This document shows positions 4,643-10,538 of a stretch of DNA of 10,538 nucleotides, one piece after another. The notes beneath the pieces are model-generated. The model was not told the origin of the DNA and did not search any database. It was given only the letters and a program-made list of their open reading frames with translations. The stretch lies in NCBI GenBank assembly GCA_031269165.1, contig JAISZQ010000013.1, forward strand, positions 1 to 10,538, read 5' to 3'. This DNA is from Spirochaetaceae bacterium. GTDB taxonomy: Bacteria; Spirochaetota; Spirochaetia; Treponematales; Breznakiellaceae. The translations under genes and the position numbers were made by a program. Within the stretch, counting starts at the first letter, position 1, and every line of letters starts with the position of its first letter.

Positions 4643-5998
4643 TCATTTTGGATAGAGCCGCCTCACCGCCTCGGTGAGCGTCTTGACCCCGGCGGTTTGT
4701 GCGCCGTCTTCTCCGGCGGGGCCGACAAAATGGGTGAAGCCGAGACTGGAGGCCGTCTTCACGCGGCTTGCAAGGCGGCGTACCGGGCGGACTTCGGCGG
4801 CGAGGGAGAGTTCCCCGGTGATGGCGGTGTTTGATGGCAAGGGGAGGCCGGTTCTCGCGGAGTAGAGCGCGGCGGCAAGGGCCAGTTCGATACCCACCTC
4901 GTTGATACGGACGCCGCCCGCGATGTTCACGAAGATATCCTGGTCGGAGAGACGGAGTTGCAACGCCTTCTCCACCGTCGCCGCCACCCGCGAGACCCGG
5001 CCCGAATCAATGCGGTCGGAGTAGACCCGGCTCATCGCCCCCTTTGCCGGAATCGTGAGGGTCTGAATCTCGACCAGAAACGAGCGCGTCCCCTCAAGCA
5101 CCGCCGCAACGGCCACTCCGGCGGGCAGCGCCCCCTCGCGCCTCACCAGAAACAACTGGGACGGATCTTCCACCGGGACAAGGCCGTTTTCGCCCATCGT
5201 GAAGATGCCGATCTCGTCCACCGAGCCGAAGCGGTTCTTTGCCGCCCGGAGGAAGCGGCTGTCCCCGGCCATGCTCGAATCGGAGGCCGTCTGCTCGAAG
5301 TAGAGTACCGTGTCCACCATGTGTTCAATCATTTTCGGCCCGGAGATGACTCCCTCCTTCGTAACGTGGGCGACAAGAAAGAGCGCGGCGTCGTGTTCCT
5401 TCACCCAGTTGACCAGCTCGAAGCAGCAGTACTTCATCTGGTTCACGGTGCCGGGCACGAGACCCGCCTCCTCTGTCCAGAGCGTCTGCGCCGAATCCAC
5501 GATGACAATCACCGGGCGGACACGGTTCAAAGTCGCCTCGATCTGTTCAAGACGGCCCGAACAAAAAAGCTCGATGCGGCCCGTGTCCAGCCCCAGCCGG
5601 TCGGCGCGCATCTTGATCTGCCCCGGTGATTCCTCCCCCGACACATACAGTACCCGCCCCTTCGTGAGCGCCTTAGCCGCCGTCTCCAAGAGCAGCGTTG
5701 ACTTCCCGATCCCCGGCTCCCCGCCCACGAGAATCGTCCCCCGCTTCATGATTCCGCCGCCCAGCACTCGGTCCAGTTCCGGCATCCCCGACCCGATACG
5801 CGCCATCTCCGACGAATCCACCGAAGAAAGCGGCACCGACTGCACGGCCTCCTTCCCCGGCCCAATCCCCGTTTTTGGCGCGGCCTGGGTCTCCGTAAAC
5901 GTGTTCCATTCCCCGCACTCAGGGCACCGCCCCAACCACTTGGGCTCCTCGTGCCCGCAGGAAGAACACTTATACACCAACGCCCGATGCTTTTTCAC
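4643..5998 (-). CDS. radA: DNA repair protein RadA (Sms)
   Basis: RadA is a RecA-related ATPase that helps branch migration and processing of recombination intermediates. The 451-residue product has the whole plan: a four-cysteine zinc finger (C11, C14, C25, C28) with the WLGRCPECGEWN signature, Walker A GGEPGIGKST (92-101), Walker B VIVIVDS (163-169), the RadA-specific KNRFG motif (254-258), and a Lon-protease-like C-terminal domain from about 290 (LRLSDQDIFVNIAGG, TAITGELSLAAEVRPV). I place the start at GTG 5998, because the family begins a few residues before the zinc finger. TTG 6046 would add a hydrophobic 16-residue segment not found in RadA. No Shine-Dalgarno sequence precedes GTG 5998, but an extended -10-like sequence lies 6 nt upstream, suggesting a leaderless message. 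Full length; no damage seen. Confidence 0.95.
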   Translation of the reverse strand: MKKHRALVYKCSSCGHEEPKWLGRCPECGEWNTFTETQAAPKTGIGPGKEAVQSVPLSSVDSSEMARIGSGMPELDRVLGGGIMKRGTILVGGEPGIGKSTLLLETAAKALTKGRVLYVSGEESPGQIKMRADRLGLDTGRIELFCSGRLEQIEATLNRVRPVIVIVDSAQTLWTEEAGLVPGTVNQMKYCCFELVNWVKEHDAALFLVAHVTKEGVISGPKMIEHMVDTVLYFEQTASDSSMAGDSRFLRAAKNRFGSVDEIGIFTMGENGLVPVEDPSQLFLVRREGALPAGVAVAAVLEGTRSFLVEIQTLTIPAKGAMSRVYSDRIDSGRVSRVAATVEKALQLRLSDQDIFVNIAGGVRINEVGIELALAAALYSARTGLPLPSNTAITGELSLAAEVRPVRRLASRVKTASSLGFTHFVGPAGEDGAQTAGVKTLTEAVRRLYPK

Positions 5999-6013
5999 CC
6001 GACAAGGGTAGCA
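5999..6013 (-). promoter_or_regulatory. Extended -10-like sequence directly before radA
   Basis: Minus strand TGC-TACCCT (6013-6005), six bases, then GTG 5998. It resembles TGC-TATACT plus six bases and ATG in front of the gene at 10154, even sharing CTTGT in the same place. TACCCT alone is a poor -10, so this call depends on that resemblance and on the absence of a Shine-Dalgarno sequence. Confidence 0.35.
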
Positions 6014-6080
6014 GGAAACCAGATAAAAGATAAGAGAGGCGATCAAAATTACGCAAATTTAAGGGATAAGAGGTGAGGGT

Positions 6081-6300
6081 GTCATTGCGAGGCCACCTGC
6101 CGTGGAGGCCCTTGGGCGGGTTGTGGCATGAAAGCCCTTCGGCCCCCCTTCGAGGGGAGAACACGCACAAGAATAAGGTGGGGGGAAGTCTCCCCCTCGC
6201 TCCAGACCGCCGCTTCGCTTAAGGTCTTACGCTACCCCCTCTGCGGGGGAGTTCCCCCGCAACGCCCCCCATCATCGCGGACAACTCCCCCGTCATTGCG
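6081..6300 (+). repeat. Element E, copy 2 (upstream of radA)
   Basis: It begins with a lone family A end (GTCATTGCGAG 6081-6091), then runs colinearly with the minus strand of 3926-3727. Shared blocks are GCCACCTGCCGTGGAGGC, ACACGCACAAGAATAAGG, GGGGGGAAGTCTCCCCC, CTACCCCC..CTGCGG and the CAACTCCCCCG end. In this copy GCGGGGG AGTT CCCCCGC (6243-6260) makes a strong hairpin, while the thiN-side copy keeps a shorter one at the same place. In-frame PPAVEALGRVV is still readable but stops at once. With the next two entries it fills the 474 bp between radA and the fructokinase gene; no gene is seen there. Confidence 0.75.
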
Positions 6301-6368
6301 AGCGAAGCGAAGCAATCCAGACGGAGAAGGCCGTCACGCTGGATTGCCGCGCTTCGCTCGCAATGACG
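6291..6368. repeat. Family A palindromic repeat
   Basis: A complete 78-bp copy with CGTCATTGCGAGCG and CGCTCGCAATGACG ends and GAAGCAATCCAG or CTGGATTGC inner arms. It joins element E copy 2 on the left and a partial element E on the right. Confidence 0.9.
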
Positions 6369-6455
6369 ATGCGCGAGGGGCGTGCTCCCCCCGAAGGGGG
6401 GCCGATAGTCGTTCCCCCCACGACGCGCCCAAGGGCCTCCACGGCAAATTGCCGA
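6369..6455 (-). repeat. Element E, partial copy 3 (after the fructokinase gene)
   Basis: On the minus strand, directly after the fructokinase stop, TGCCGTGGAGGC, CTTGGGCG, a GTCGT block, and ATCGG followed by C6 TTC G6 and GAGCACGC match the first part of element E as seen in thiN. Here the C-run and G-run form a full cUUCGg-type hairpin, likely to act at the 3' end of the fructokinase message. A short palindrome CGGCAA A TTGCCG lies at 6443-6455. The C-rich second half of element E is absent. Confidence 0.65.
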
Positions 6456-6472
6456 TCCCCCTTTTTATGCGT

Positions 6473-7438
6473 TTATCCTGCCGCGTTGACTTCCGCCAGA
6501 GAAGGGGGCTCGGCGCCTTGCTTTGAACACACGAGGGATGCGGCGGTGTTGGCAAAATAGAGCGCGTCGGTAAGTTCCTGTTCGGAAAGGGACGCGAGGG
6601 CGGGGAGGGACATTTTGCCCTTCAGTTCTAGCCACGAAAGAAACGCGCCGTGAAAGGTATCTCCCGCGCCGATGGTATCAACCACGGGCAGATCCACAAC
6701 CGGGGCCTTTGCCCGAATCAGGCTGCCGTCTTCCCGGCGGAGTAACGCCTCGGCCCCTTCCGCCCCCACGGTAACTATGACAAGGCGCGGCCCCCGGGCA
6801 AGGATGTTCTGCAATGACTGTTCGAGCGTTTCGTCAGGATAGAGAAAACGTACATCGGCTACGGAAATCTTGACGATAGTCGAAGCGGCAAGCCATGTTT
6901 CCAGCCGCCTTGTATAGGCGGGTTTGTCGCTAATCATGAAGGGCCGAACATTCGGATCAAACGAAATAACCGGGGCCGCGTCCCCCCGTGCCCTTTCGCG
7001 GGCGACAAATGTTTCCACAGCGGATGCGACCGGTTCCATCGTCATGGCGATTGAGCCAAAGAGGACGCATCGGACCTCGGAAGGGAGCGCGGGGGGAATG
7101 TCCTGCACGGACAAAGACCGGTCGGCGGCGCCTTCGGTATAGAAAACATACTCAGGCTCGCTGCCCGCCGGAACATTGACAAAAGCGAGCGTGGAATGAC
7201 TGTCCGATCGGGTAATAAGACCGGTCCCCACCTGATTTTGCGTAAGCCGCTTTATGAGCATATCGCCAAAAAAGTCGGTGGAAAGTTTTCCCCAAAAGGT
7301 GACCGGCACGCCGAGCCGCCCGATTGCGATTGCCGTATTGTAGGGACTGCCGCCGGGACAGGGAATAAAGCACGCGCCTCTCCCCGGAACGGTTCCTTTC
7401 ACCATGTCAATCAACGCCTCACCACAGCATAGTATCAT
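6473..7438 (-). CDS. PfkB-family sugar kinase, probably fructokinase
   Basis: The 321-residue enzyme has both PfkB signatures: CPGGSPYNTAIAIGRLG (27-43) and DTIGAGDTFHGAF (254-266), with catalytic Asp260 in the GAGD anion hole. SFDPNVRP (159-166) and the C-terminal ASLVCSKQGAEPPSL region are typical of the fructokinase branch, which phosphorylates D-fructose at O6 with ATP. Neighbour context supports this: the operon also holds a polyol dehydrogenase whose product would be a ketose. GAGGAGG lies just before ATG 7438, only 15 bp after the regulator's stop, so the two are co-transcribed. Other PfkB substrates (for example ribose, tagatose or ketodeoxygluconate) cannot be excluded from sequence alone. 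The reading frame is complete. Confidence 0.85.
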   Translation of the reverse strand: MILCCGEALIDMVKGTVPGRGACFIPCPGGSPYNTAIAIGRLGVPVTFWGKLSTDFFGDMLIKRLTQNQVGTGLITRSDSHSTLAFVNVPAGSEPEYVFYTEGAADRSLSVQDIPPALPSEVRCVLFGSIAMTMEPVASAVETFVARERARGDAAPVISFDPNVRPFMISDKPAYTRRLETWLAASTIVKISVADVRFLYPDETLEQSLQNILARGPRLVIVTVGAEGAEALLRREDGSLIRAKAPVVDLPVVDTIGAGDTFHGAFLSWLELKGKMSLPALASLSEQELTDALYFANTAASLVCSKQGAEPPSLAEVNAAG

Positions 7439-7453
7439 CGTCTTTCCTCCTCG

Positions 7454-8482
7454 TTATGTCGATTCCCGCAATTGGGGGATCGTTTGCATATACGTCGTTG
7501 TATAGGGAAACCCCGGCCGTTCGATACGGCGCAGCATGATGTCGGCTGCGGCGATGCCCATTTCGTAACTGGGAATATGCACCGTGCTCAGCCGGGGCTG
7601 CAAAAGTTGGGTTTCCCGATTATTGTCAAAACCGGCAACCATCACGTCTTGGGGCACCGATTTTCCCAGCGTCTTTAAGGCTTCCAACACCGAAAACGCC
7701 AGTATGTCGTTGGCGCATATAAAGGCCCTCGGCAGATTCCCCATAGCGCGGAGCTTTTCCGTCATCCAGGCGCTGTCGTTGTACGGCTCCCGGTTGTCGT
7801 CCAAAACGCACTGGGCCGGGTCCGCCGATAGCCCCGCTTGGACAAGGGCCGTGTTAAACCCTTCCCAGCGTTCGGCAAAACCCTGACAGTGCCACCTGTC
7901 CCCGATAAAGCCAATACTCCGCGCACCCTTATGAATCATATCCGCCACCAGCACCTCGGTACTCTTGCGGTTTTCCATCATGATAATGTCGGCCCTGAGT
8001 TCCCGCCGCGCCGAAAAGACATAGGTATCGGCAAACAACACCGGCTTATTCATGGCACAGATAACATCACAGTAGGGAGCGTCAAACATCTCGATACAGA
8101 GAATGCCCGCTATGTGTTCGCGGTCAAAATTCATGGGCTCCCGCCCGGCCGCTATGTCTTCCGGCCTCAATATATAGAAGGAAAGCGTATAGTGGCTTGA
8201 GCTCATGCGCTCGGTAAAACCAGTCAGAAACAGGGAGCCGAAATGGTTTCTGCCGGGCATGAGAGAAGCGAAAAACGCGATAGTCCCTCCCTTATCCCCC
8301 GCCGTCCGCGATTGCTCTGCCGGGGCATAGTTCTTATACCCCAGAGAGGCGGCCTTTTGAATCACCGTGTTCCTCGTGGAGGCGGGAACGGCAGGATTTC
8401 CGTTTAAGGCTTTAGACACGGTGTTACGGGACAGCCCCAGAGAATCGGCAATATCCTGCATCGTTACTCGTTTTATGACCAT
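7454..8482 (-). CDS. LacI-family transcriptional regulator
   Basis: The 342-residue protein opens with the LacI helix-turn-helix and hinge region: VTMQDIADSLGLSRNTVSKALNGNPAVPASTRNTVIQKAASLGYK (residues 6-50). A periplasmic-binding-like effector domain follows, with the landmarks AFICANDILAFSVLEAL, VMVAGFDNNRE and LSTVHIPSYEMGIAAADIMLRRI. ATG 8482 gives the family's exact start. A longer frame to 8794 only adds translated repeat sequence. A weak Shine-Dalgarno (TTGAGG) lies upstream. It is the first gene of a two-gene unit with the fructokinase, and a near-palindrome just downstream of its probable promoter suggests it represses itself and that unit. The effector is probably a polyol or the derived sugar; that part is inference. 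Confidence 0.93.
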   Translation of the reverse strand: MVIKRVTMQDIADSLGLSRNTVSKALNGNPAVPASTRNTVIQKAASLGYKNYAPAEQSRTAGDKGGTIAFFASLMPGRNHFGSLFLTGFTERMSSSHYTLSFYILRPEDIAAGREPMNFDREHIAGILCIEMFDAPYCDVICAMNKPVLFADTYVFSARRELRADIIMMENRKSTEVLVADMIHKGARSIGFIGDRWHCQGFAERWEGFNTALVQAGLSADPAQCVLDDNREPYNDSAWMTEKLRAMGNLPRAFICANDILAFSVLEALKTLGKSVPQDVMVAGFDNNRETQLLQPRLSTVHIPSYEMGIAAADIMLRRIERPGFPYTTTYMQTIPQLREST

Positions 8483-8520
8483 CGGTACCTCAAGATACCC
8501 CAGTTTAACAGAGCGTCCAA

Positions 8521-8572
8521 AAAAGGTAAACCATTTGAACACATAACACACAAGCATTTTACAAAACGGCAA
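8521..8572 (-). promoter_or_regulatory. Promoter and candidate LacI-type operator of the regulator-kinase unit
   Basis: On the minus strand TTGCCG (8572-8567), 18 bp and TGTTAT (8548-8543) make a plausible promoter with a start point near 8536. The 16 bp at 8536-8521 form an imperfect palindrome, AAAnGGTnnACCnTTT (12 of 16 positions symmetric). This would lie over +1 to +16, where a repressor blocks transcription. A half-site AAACGGT also occurs in the dehydrogenase promoter (9956-9950). Confidence 0.45.
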
Positions 8573-8582
8573 CAGTGCAGTT

Positions 8583-8730
8583 AGGTGGGGGGAAGTCTCC
8601 CCCCTCACTCCAGACACGCACTCCGGTCGATACGTCCACGCCTGTGGCGCGTCCGCACCTCCCTCCGTTTGGTCTTCCGCTACCCCCCTCTGCGGTGGGC
8701 CCGCCCCCCGCAACGCCCCCCGATCACGGC
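8583..8730 (+). repeat. C-rich palindromic repeat related to element E
   Basis: GGTGGGGGGAAGTCTCCCCCCTC (8583-8605 region), then CTACCCCCCTCTGCGG and CCGCCCCCCGCAACGCCCCCC match the second half of element E in the orientation of 6176-6300. About 55 bp of unrelated sequence (roughly 8616-8670) interrupts the blocks. The CACGCACAAG block and everything before it are missing. It lies between the LacI promoter and the dehydrogenase stop, in a 372-bp stretch without a gene. Confidence 0.75.
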
Positions 8731-8732
8731 AA

Positions 8733-8746
8733 CGCCATATATGGCG
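8733..8746. promoter_or_regulatory. Perfect 14-bp palindrome
   Basis: CGCCATATATGGCG is fully self-complementary and lies directly after the C-rich repeat. It could be a protein-binding site or the end of the repeat. No function can be assigned. Confidence 0.3.
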
Positions 8747-8854
8747 CGCATTCACGGACAAGAAACGAAAAATCAGGCGCAATCTGTGGACCATTCTTAT
8801 TATTCCATTTGCTTAAGTTGTTGACCGTGGCAACCCGTTACTACTGCTCCCGTC

Positions 8855-9907
8855 CTACAACTCGATCATCACCTTGACGGTATCGGGATGACCCGCCGCC
8901 GCGTATTCATAGGCCGCGATACTATCCTCGAAAGGGAACGTCCGGCTGATGAACGGTTTCAGGTCGATTTTTCCGCCGGCAAGGAGCGCGATTGCGCGGG
9001 GATAGACGTTGCAATAACGAAAGACGGTGTATATGCGTATCCCCTGTCCTTGCAGAAAGGGCACCTCAATGGGCACCGCGCCGTTTGGCATACCAACCAA
9101 GACCGCCCGCCCGCCTTTCCGCACCGTTCGGAAGAAATCGGGGTATACGGCGGCACTTCCCGACGCCTCGATCACGACATCGACCCCCCGGCCGTCGGTT
9201 TGTTCCCGAACCGCTTCGACAAGACTGGTTTTTTTGGTGTTAATCGGGATAACGGGAGAAACGGGGGTTTCTCCTTCAGGGATTTTGGCGGCGACGTTCA
9301 ATTTTTCTTCCATAATATCGCCGATATAGACCCTGCTTGCGCCGCTTGCCAGGGCGGAAAGGGCGCACATCACGCCGATCGTTCCCGCGCCGACGATGGC
9401 GACCGTGTCCCCGCCTTGCAGACGGGCCTGTTTCGCCGCCTCCATGCCGATAGCGAGAGGCTCCACCATCGCACCCTCCGCTGCCGTAAGCGGGGACGGC
9501 AGCTTGAAACAGAACCGGGCGGGATGCACGACGCTTTCCCGCAGACACCCGTGGTCAGGCGGTGTCGCCCAAAAGAACACGCCGGGGTCAAGATTGTACA
9601 TCCCCTGCATCGTCTCGGCGGAAAAAGCCTTAGGGATGCCGGGTTCCATGCAGACGAGGTCGCCCGCCTTGAGATGGGTCACTCCGGCCCCAACCTCGAC
9701 AACCACCCCCGCCGCCTCGTGGCCGAGAATCATCGGCCCGTTTACCACAAAGTCGCCGATACGCCCATGCAGATAGTAATGCACGTCGCTGCCGCATATC
9801 CCGCACGCCTTGATCTTGACGCGGACATCGCCTTCCCCCACCTTTTCTTCAAGCGGAACATCCCGGAGGCTCAACTGTTTAACCCTTTCCAATACGAGCG
9901 CTTTCAT
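8855..9907 (-). CDS. Zinc-dependent polyol dehydrogenase (sorbitol/xylitol type)
   Basis: The 350-residue protein is a medium-chain dehydrogenase closest in motif content to sorbitol dehydrogenase, which oxidises sorbitol to fructose (or xylitol to xylulose) with NAD. Catalytic zinc ligands are visible: Cys38 in GICGSDVHYY, His63-Glu64 in LGHEAAG, and Glu149 in MVEPLAIG. The Rossmann motif is VGAGTIG (172-178), with Asp197 favouring NAD over NADP. EPGIPKAF..GMYNL..GVFFWATPPDHGCL (88-122) and TVFRYCNVYPRAI (294-306) are sorbitol-dehydrogenase hallmarks. The four structural-zinc cysteines found in many relatives are absent, as in animal enzymes. Where relatives read KLGA there is a short insertion, PEGETPVSP (210-218). 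AAGGAG precedes ATG 9907. The fructokinase downstream fits fructose as product. Exact polyol is not certain. Confidence 0.9.
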   Translation of the reverse strand: MKALVLERVKQLSLRDVPLEEKVGEGDVRVKIKACGICGSDVHYYLHGRIGDFVVNGPMILGHEAAGVVVEVGAGVTHLKAGDLVCMEPGIPKAFSAETMQGMYNLDPGVFFWATPPDHGCLRESVVHPARFCFKLPSPLTAAEGAMVEPLAIGMEAAKQARLQGGDTVAIVGAGTIGVMCALSALASGASRVYIGDIMEEKLNVAAKIPEGETPVSPVIPINTKKTSLVEAVREQTDGRGVDVVIEASGSAAVYPDFFRTVRKGGRAVLVGMPNGAVPIEVPFLQGQGIRIYTVFRYCNVYPRAIALLAGGKIDLKPFISRTFPFEDSIAAYEYAAAGHPDTVKVMIEL

Positions 9908-9943
9908 ATTCTTTTCTCTCCTTGCAACTTTTACAATAAGCCC

Positions 9944-9972
9944 AGTATAACCGTTTTTTTCCCTTTGTCTAA
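9944..9972 (-). promoter_or_regulatory. Promoter of the polyol dehydrogenase gene
   Basis: TTAGAC (9972-9967), a 17-bp spacer and TATACT (9949-9944) on the minus strand form a good vegetative-type promoter, ~37 nt before ATG 9907. The spacer holds an A-tract and AAACGGT (9956-9950), one half of the palindrome found at the LacI promoter, so the same regulator may act here. Confidence 0.6.
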
Positions 9973-10138
9973 GACGCTCAAGAGAAGAAAGTGTGCTATT
10001 TGGTGAGCCTGTTCCAAAACTCGGTTGAGCGGGCGGAGAGCATGATCCCCAGGTAAACGCAGGGGTGTCAGTCACCGTTGGACAGGCAAGCGGGCAATGA
10101 ACAGACAGCAAAACCCGCTACCCGCTATTCTTCTGATA

Positions 10139-10147
10139 TGCTATACT
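10139..10147 (+). promoter_or_regulatory. Extended -10 promoter right before the AAA-ATPase-like gene
   Basis: TGC-TATACT is an extended -10 element. The expected start point (~6-7 nt after it) falls on the A of ATG 10154, and no Shine-Dalgarno sequence exists, so the mRNA is probably leaderless. The 9973-10138 stretch upstream shows no gene, only short inverted G/C runs such as GCGGG/CCCGC (10091-10115). Confidence 0.55.
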
Positions 10148-10153
10148 TGTGAT

Positions 10154-10538
10154 ATGGAAACGAGAAAATACCCGATAGGAATCCAGGACTTTATTACGAT
10201 CCGTAGCGATGGATATGTGTATGTGGACAAGACCGCGCAAATCTACCGGCTTGTCAACGAAGGCAAGCCCTATTTTTTGAGCCGTCCCCGGCGTTTTGGC
10301 AAGAGCCTCCTGTTATCCACGCTCAAGGCGTATTTTGAGGGGAAGAAGGCGCTTTTTTCGGAAATTGCCGGGCAGCCGGCCCTTGCCGTTGCGGGGCTTG
10401 AGCAGGAATGGCTTGAATACCCGGTCCTGCACCTTGATTTTAACGTGGGGGAATACTACCGGCGCGACGGGCTTGACCTTGCCCTGGACAGCAACTTGCG
10501 CCAACTGGAGGCGGTATGGGGCAGGGATCCGGCGGACA
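10154..10538 (+). CDS. AAA-ATPase-like protein, likely with C-terminal PD-(D/E)XK nuclease domain (partial)
   Basis: The first 128 residues of a gene that leaves the window. METRKYPIGIQDFITIRSDG, then YVYVDKTAQIYRLVNEG, then PYFLSRPRRFGKSLLLSTLKAYFEGKKALF (39-68) is the conserved opening of the AAA-ATPase-like family (PF09820 type). Lys50 and Ser51 of RRFGKS form the nucleotide-binding P-loop. Full-length members are ~500 residues and usually end in a PD-(D/E)XK nuclease-like domain, which would lie beyond 10538. They occur in many copies in some gut bacteria and spirochaetes, with no settled function; roles in mobile elements or defence have been suggested by their fold. The start is firm because the family begins at this M..YPIG motif. 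Confidence 0.85.
   Translation, partial: METRKYPIGIQDFITIRSDGYVYVDKTAQIYRLVNEGKPYFLSRPRRFGKSLLLSTLKAYFEGKKALFSEIAGQPALAVAGLEQEWLEYPVLHLDFNVGEYYRRDGLDLALDSNLRQLEAVWGRDPAD

Noticed and set aside
4958..6011. Open frames of 223 and 233 codons antisense to radA
   Set aside because: Both are shadows of the intact radA frame, with no recognisable domains.
8483..8794. Longer LacI start at 8794 (446 residues)
   Set aside because: The extra 104 residues translate the C-rich repeat, and the family's helix-turn-helix begins right after ATG 8482.
8888..10006. A 372-codon open frame antisense to the polyol dehydrogenase
   Set aside because: It is rich in histidine, arginine and proline with no family pattern, and is the shadow of a GC-rich gene whose own frame has clear catalytic motifs.
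9908..10111. Longer dehydrogenase start at 10111 (418 residues)
   Set aside because: The extension covers the promoter and AAGGAG site; the family start is MKALVL at 9907.

Overview
The window looks like a chromosomal accessory region of a GC-rich, diderm, host- or gut-associated bacterium. A treponeme-like spirochaete, of the termite-gut kind, is my best guess. This rests on a relaxed lipobox on an LPP20-type lipoprotein, a beta-barrel-like protein end, the start of an AAA-ATPase-like/PD-(D/E)XK protein, and very dense palindromic repeats. No rRNA or other decisive marker is present, so the assignment is an inference.

Left part (1-3510, mostly + strand): the 3' end of a probable outer-membrane protein, then what reads as a decayed array of small exported-protein genes. 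Three gene starts (274, 732, 1558) have the same layout: a short hairpin, then at once GAAGGAG, then ATG. Only the third still has a full gene, an LPP20-like lipoprotein. The 274 frame runs into a palindromic repeat. The 732 start runs into the 3' end of an opposing antitoxin/PIN-toxin pair whose PIN gene is cut short. After the lipoprotein come five palindromic repeats flanked by a 20-bp direct repeat, then an intact RHH antitoxin/MazF toxin pair, then more repeats.

Middle (3727-6472, - strand): radA (DNA repair and recombination ATPase) followed by a thiamine pyrophosphokinase gene. Two inverted copies of a roughly 200-bp repeat, called element E here, flank this pair. One copy supplies the last ~28 codons and the stop of the thiamine pyrophosphokinase gene.

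Right part (6473-9907, - strand): a compact polyol module. A sorbitol/xylitol-type dehydrogenase is followed by a LacI-family regulator and a PfkB-family fructokinase-like gene. Together they would oxidise a polyol to a ketose (for example sorbitol to fructose) and phosphorylate it (to fructose-6-phosphate) under LacI control. No transporter is present. At the right edge an AAA-ATPase-like gene begins on the + strand and runs out of the window.

Three starts (AAA-ATPase, radA, mazE-like) have a -10-like hexamer exactly 6 nt before the start codon and no Shine-Dalgarno sequence, which suggests leaderless transcripts.
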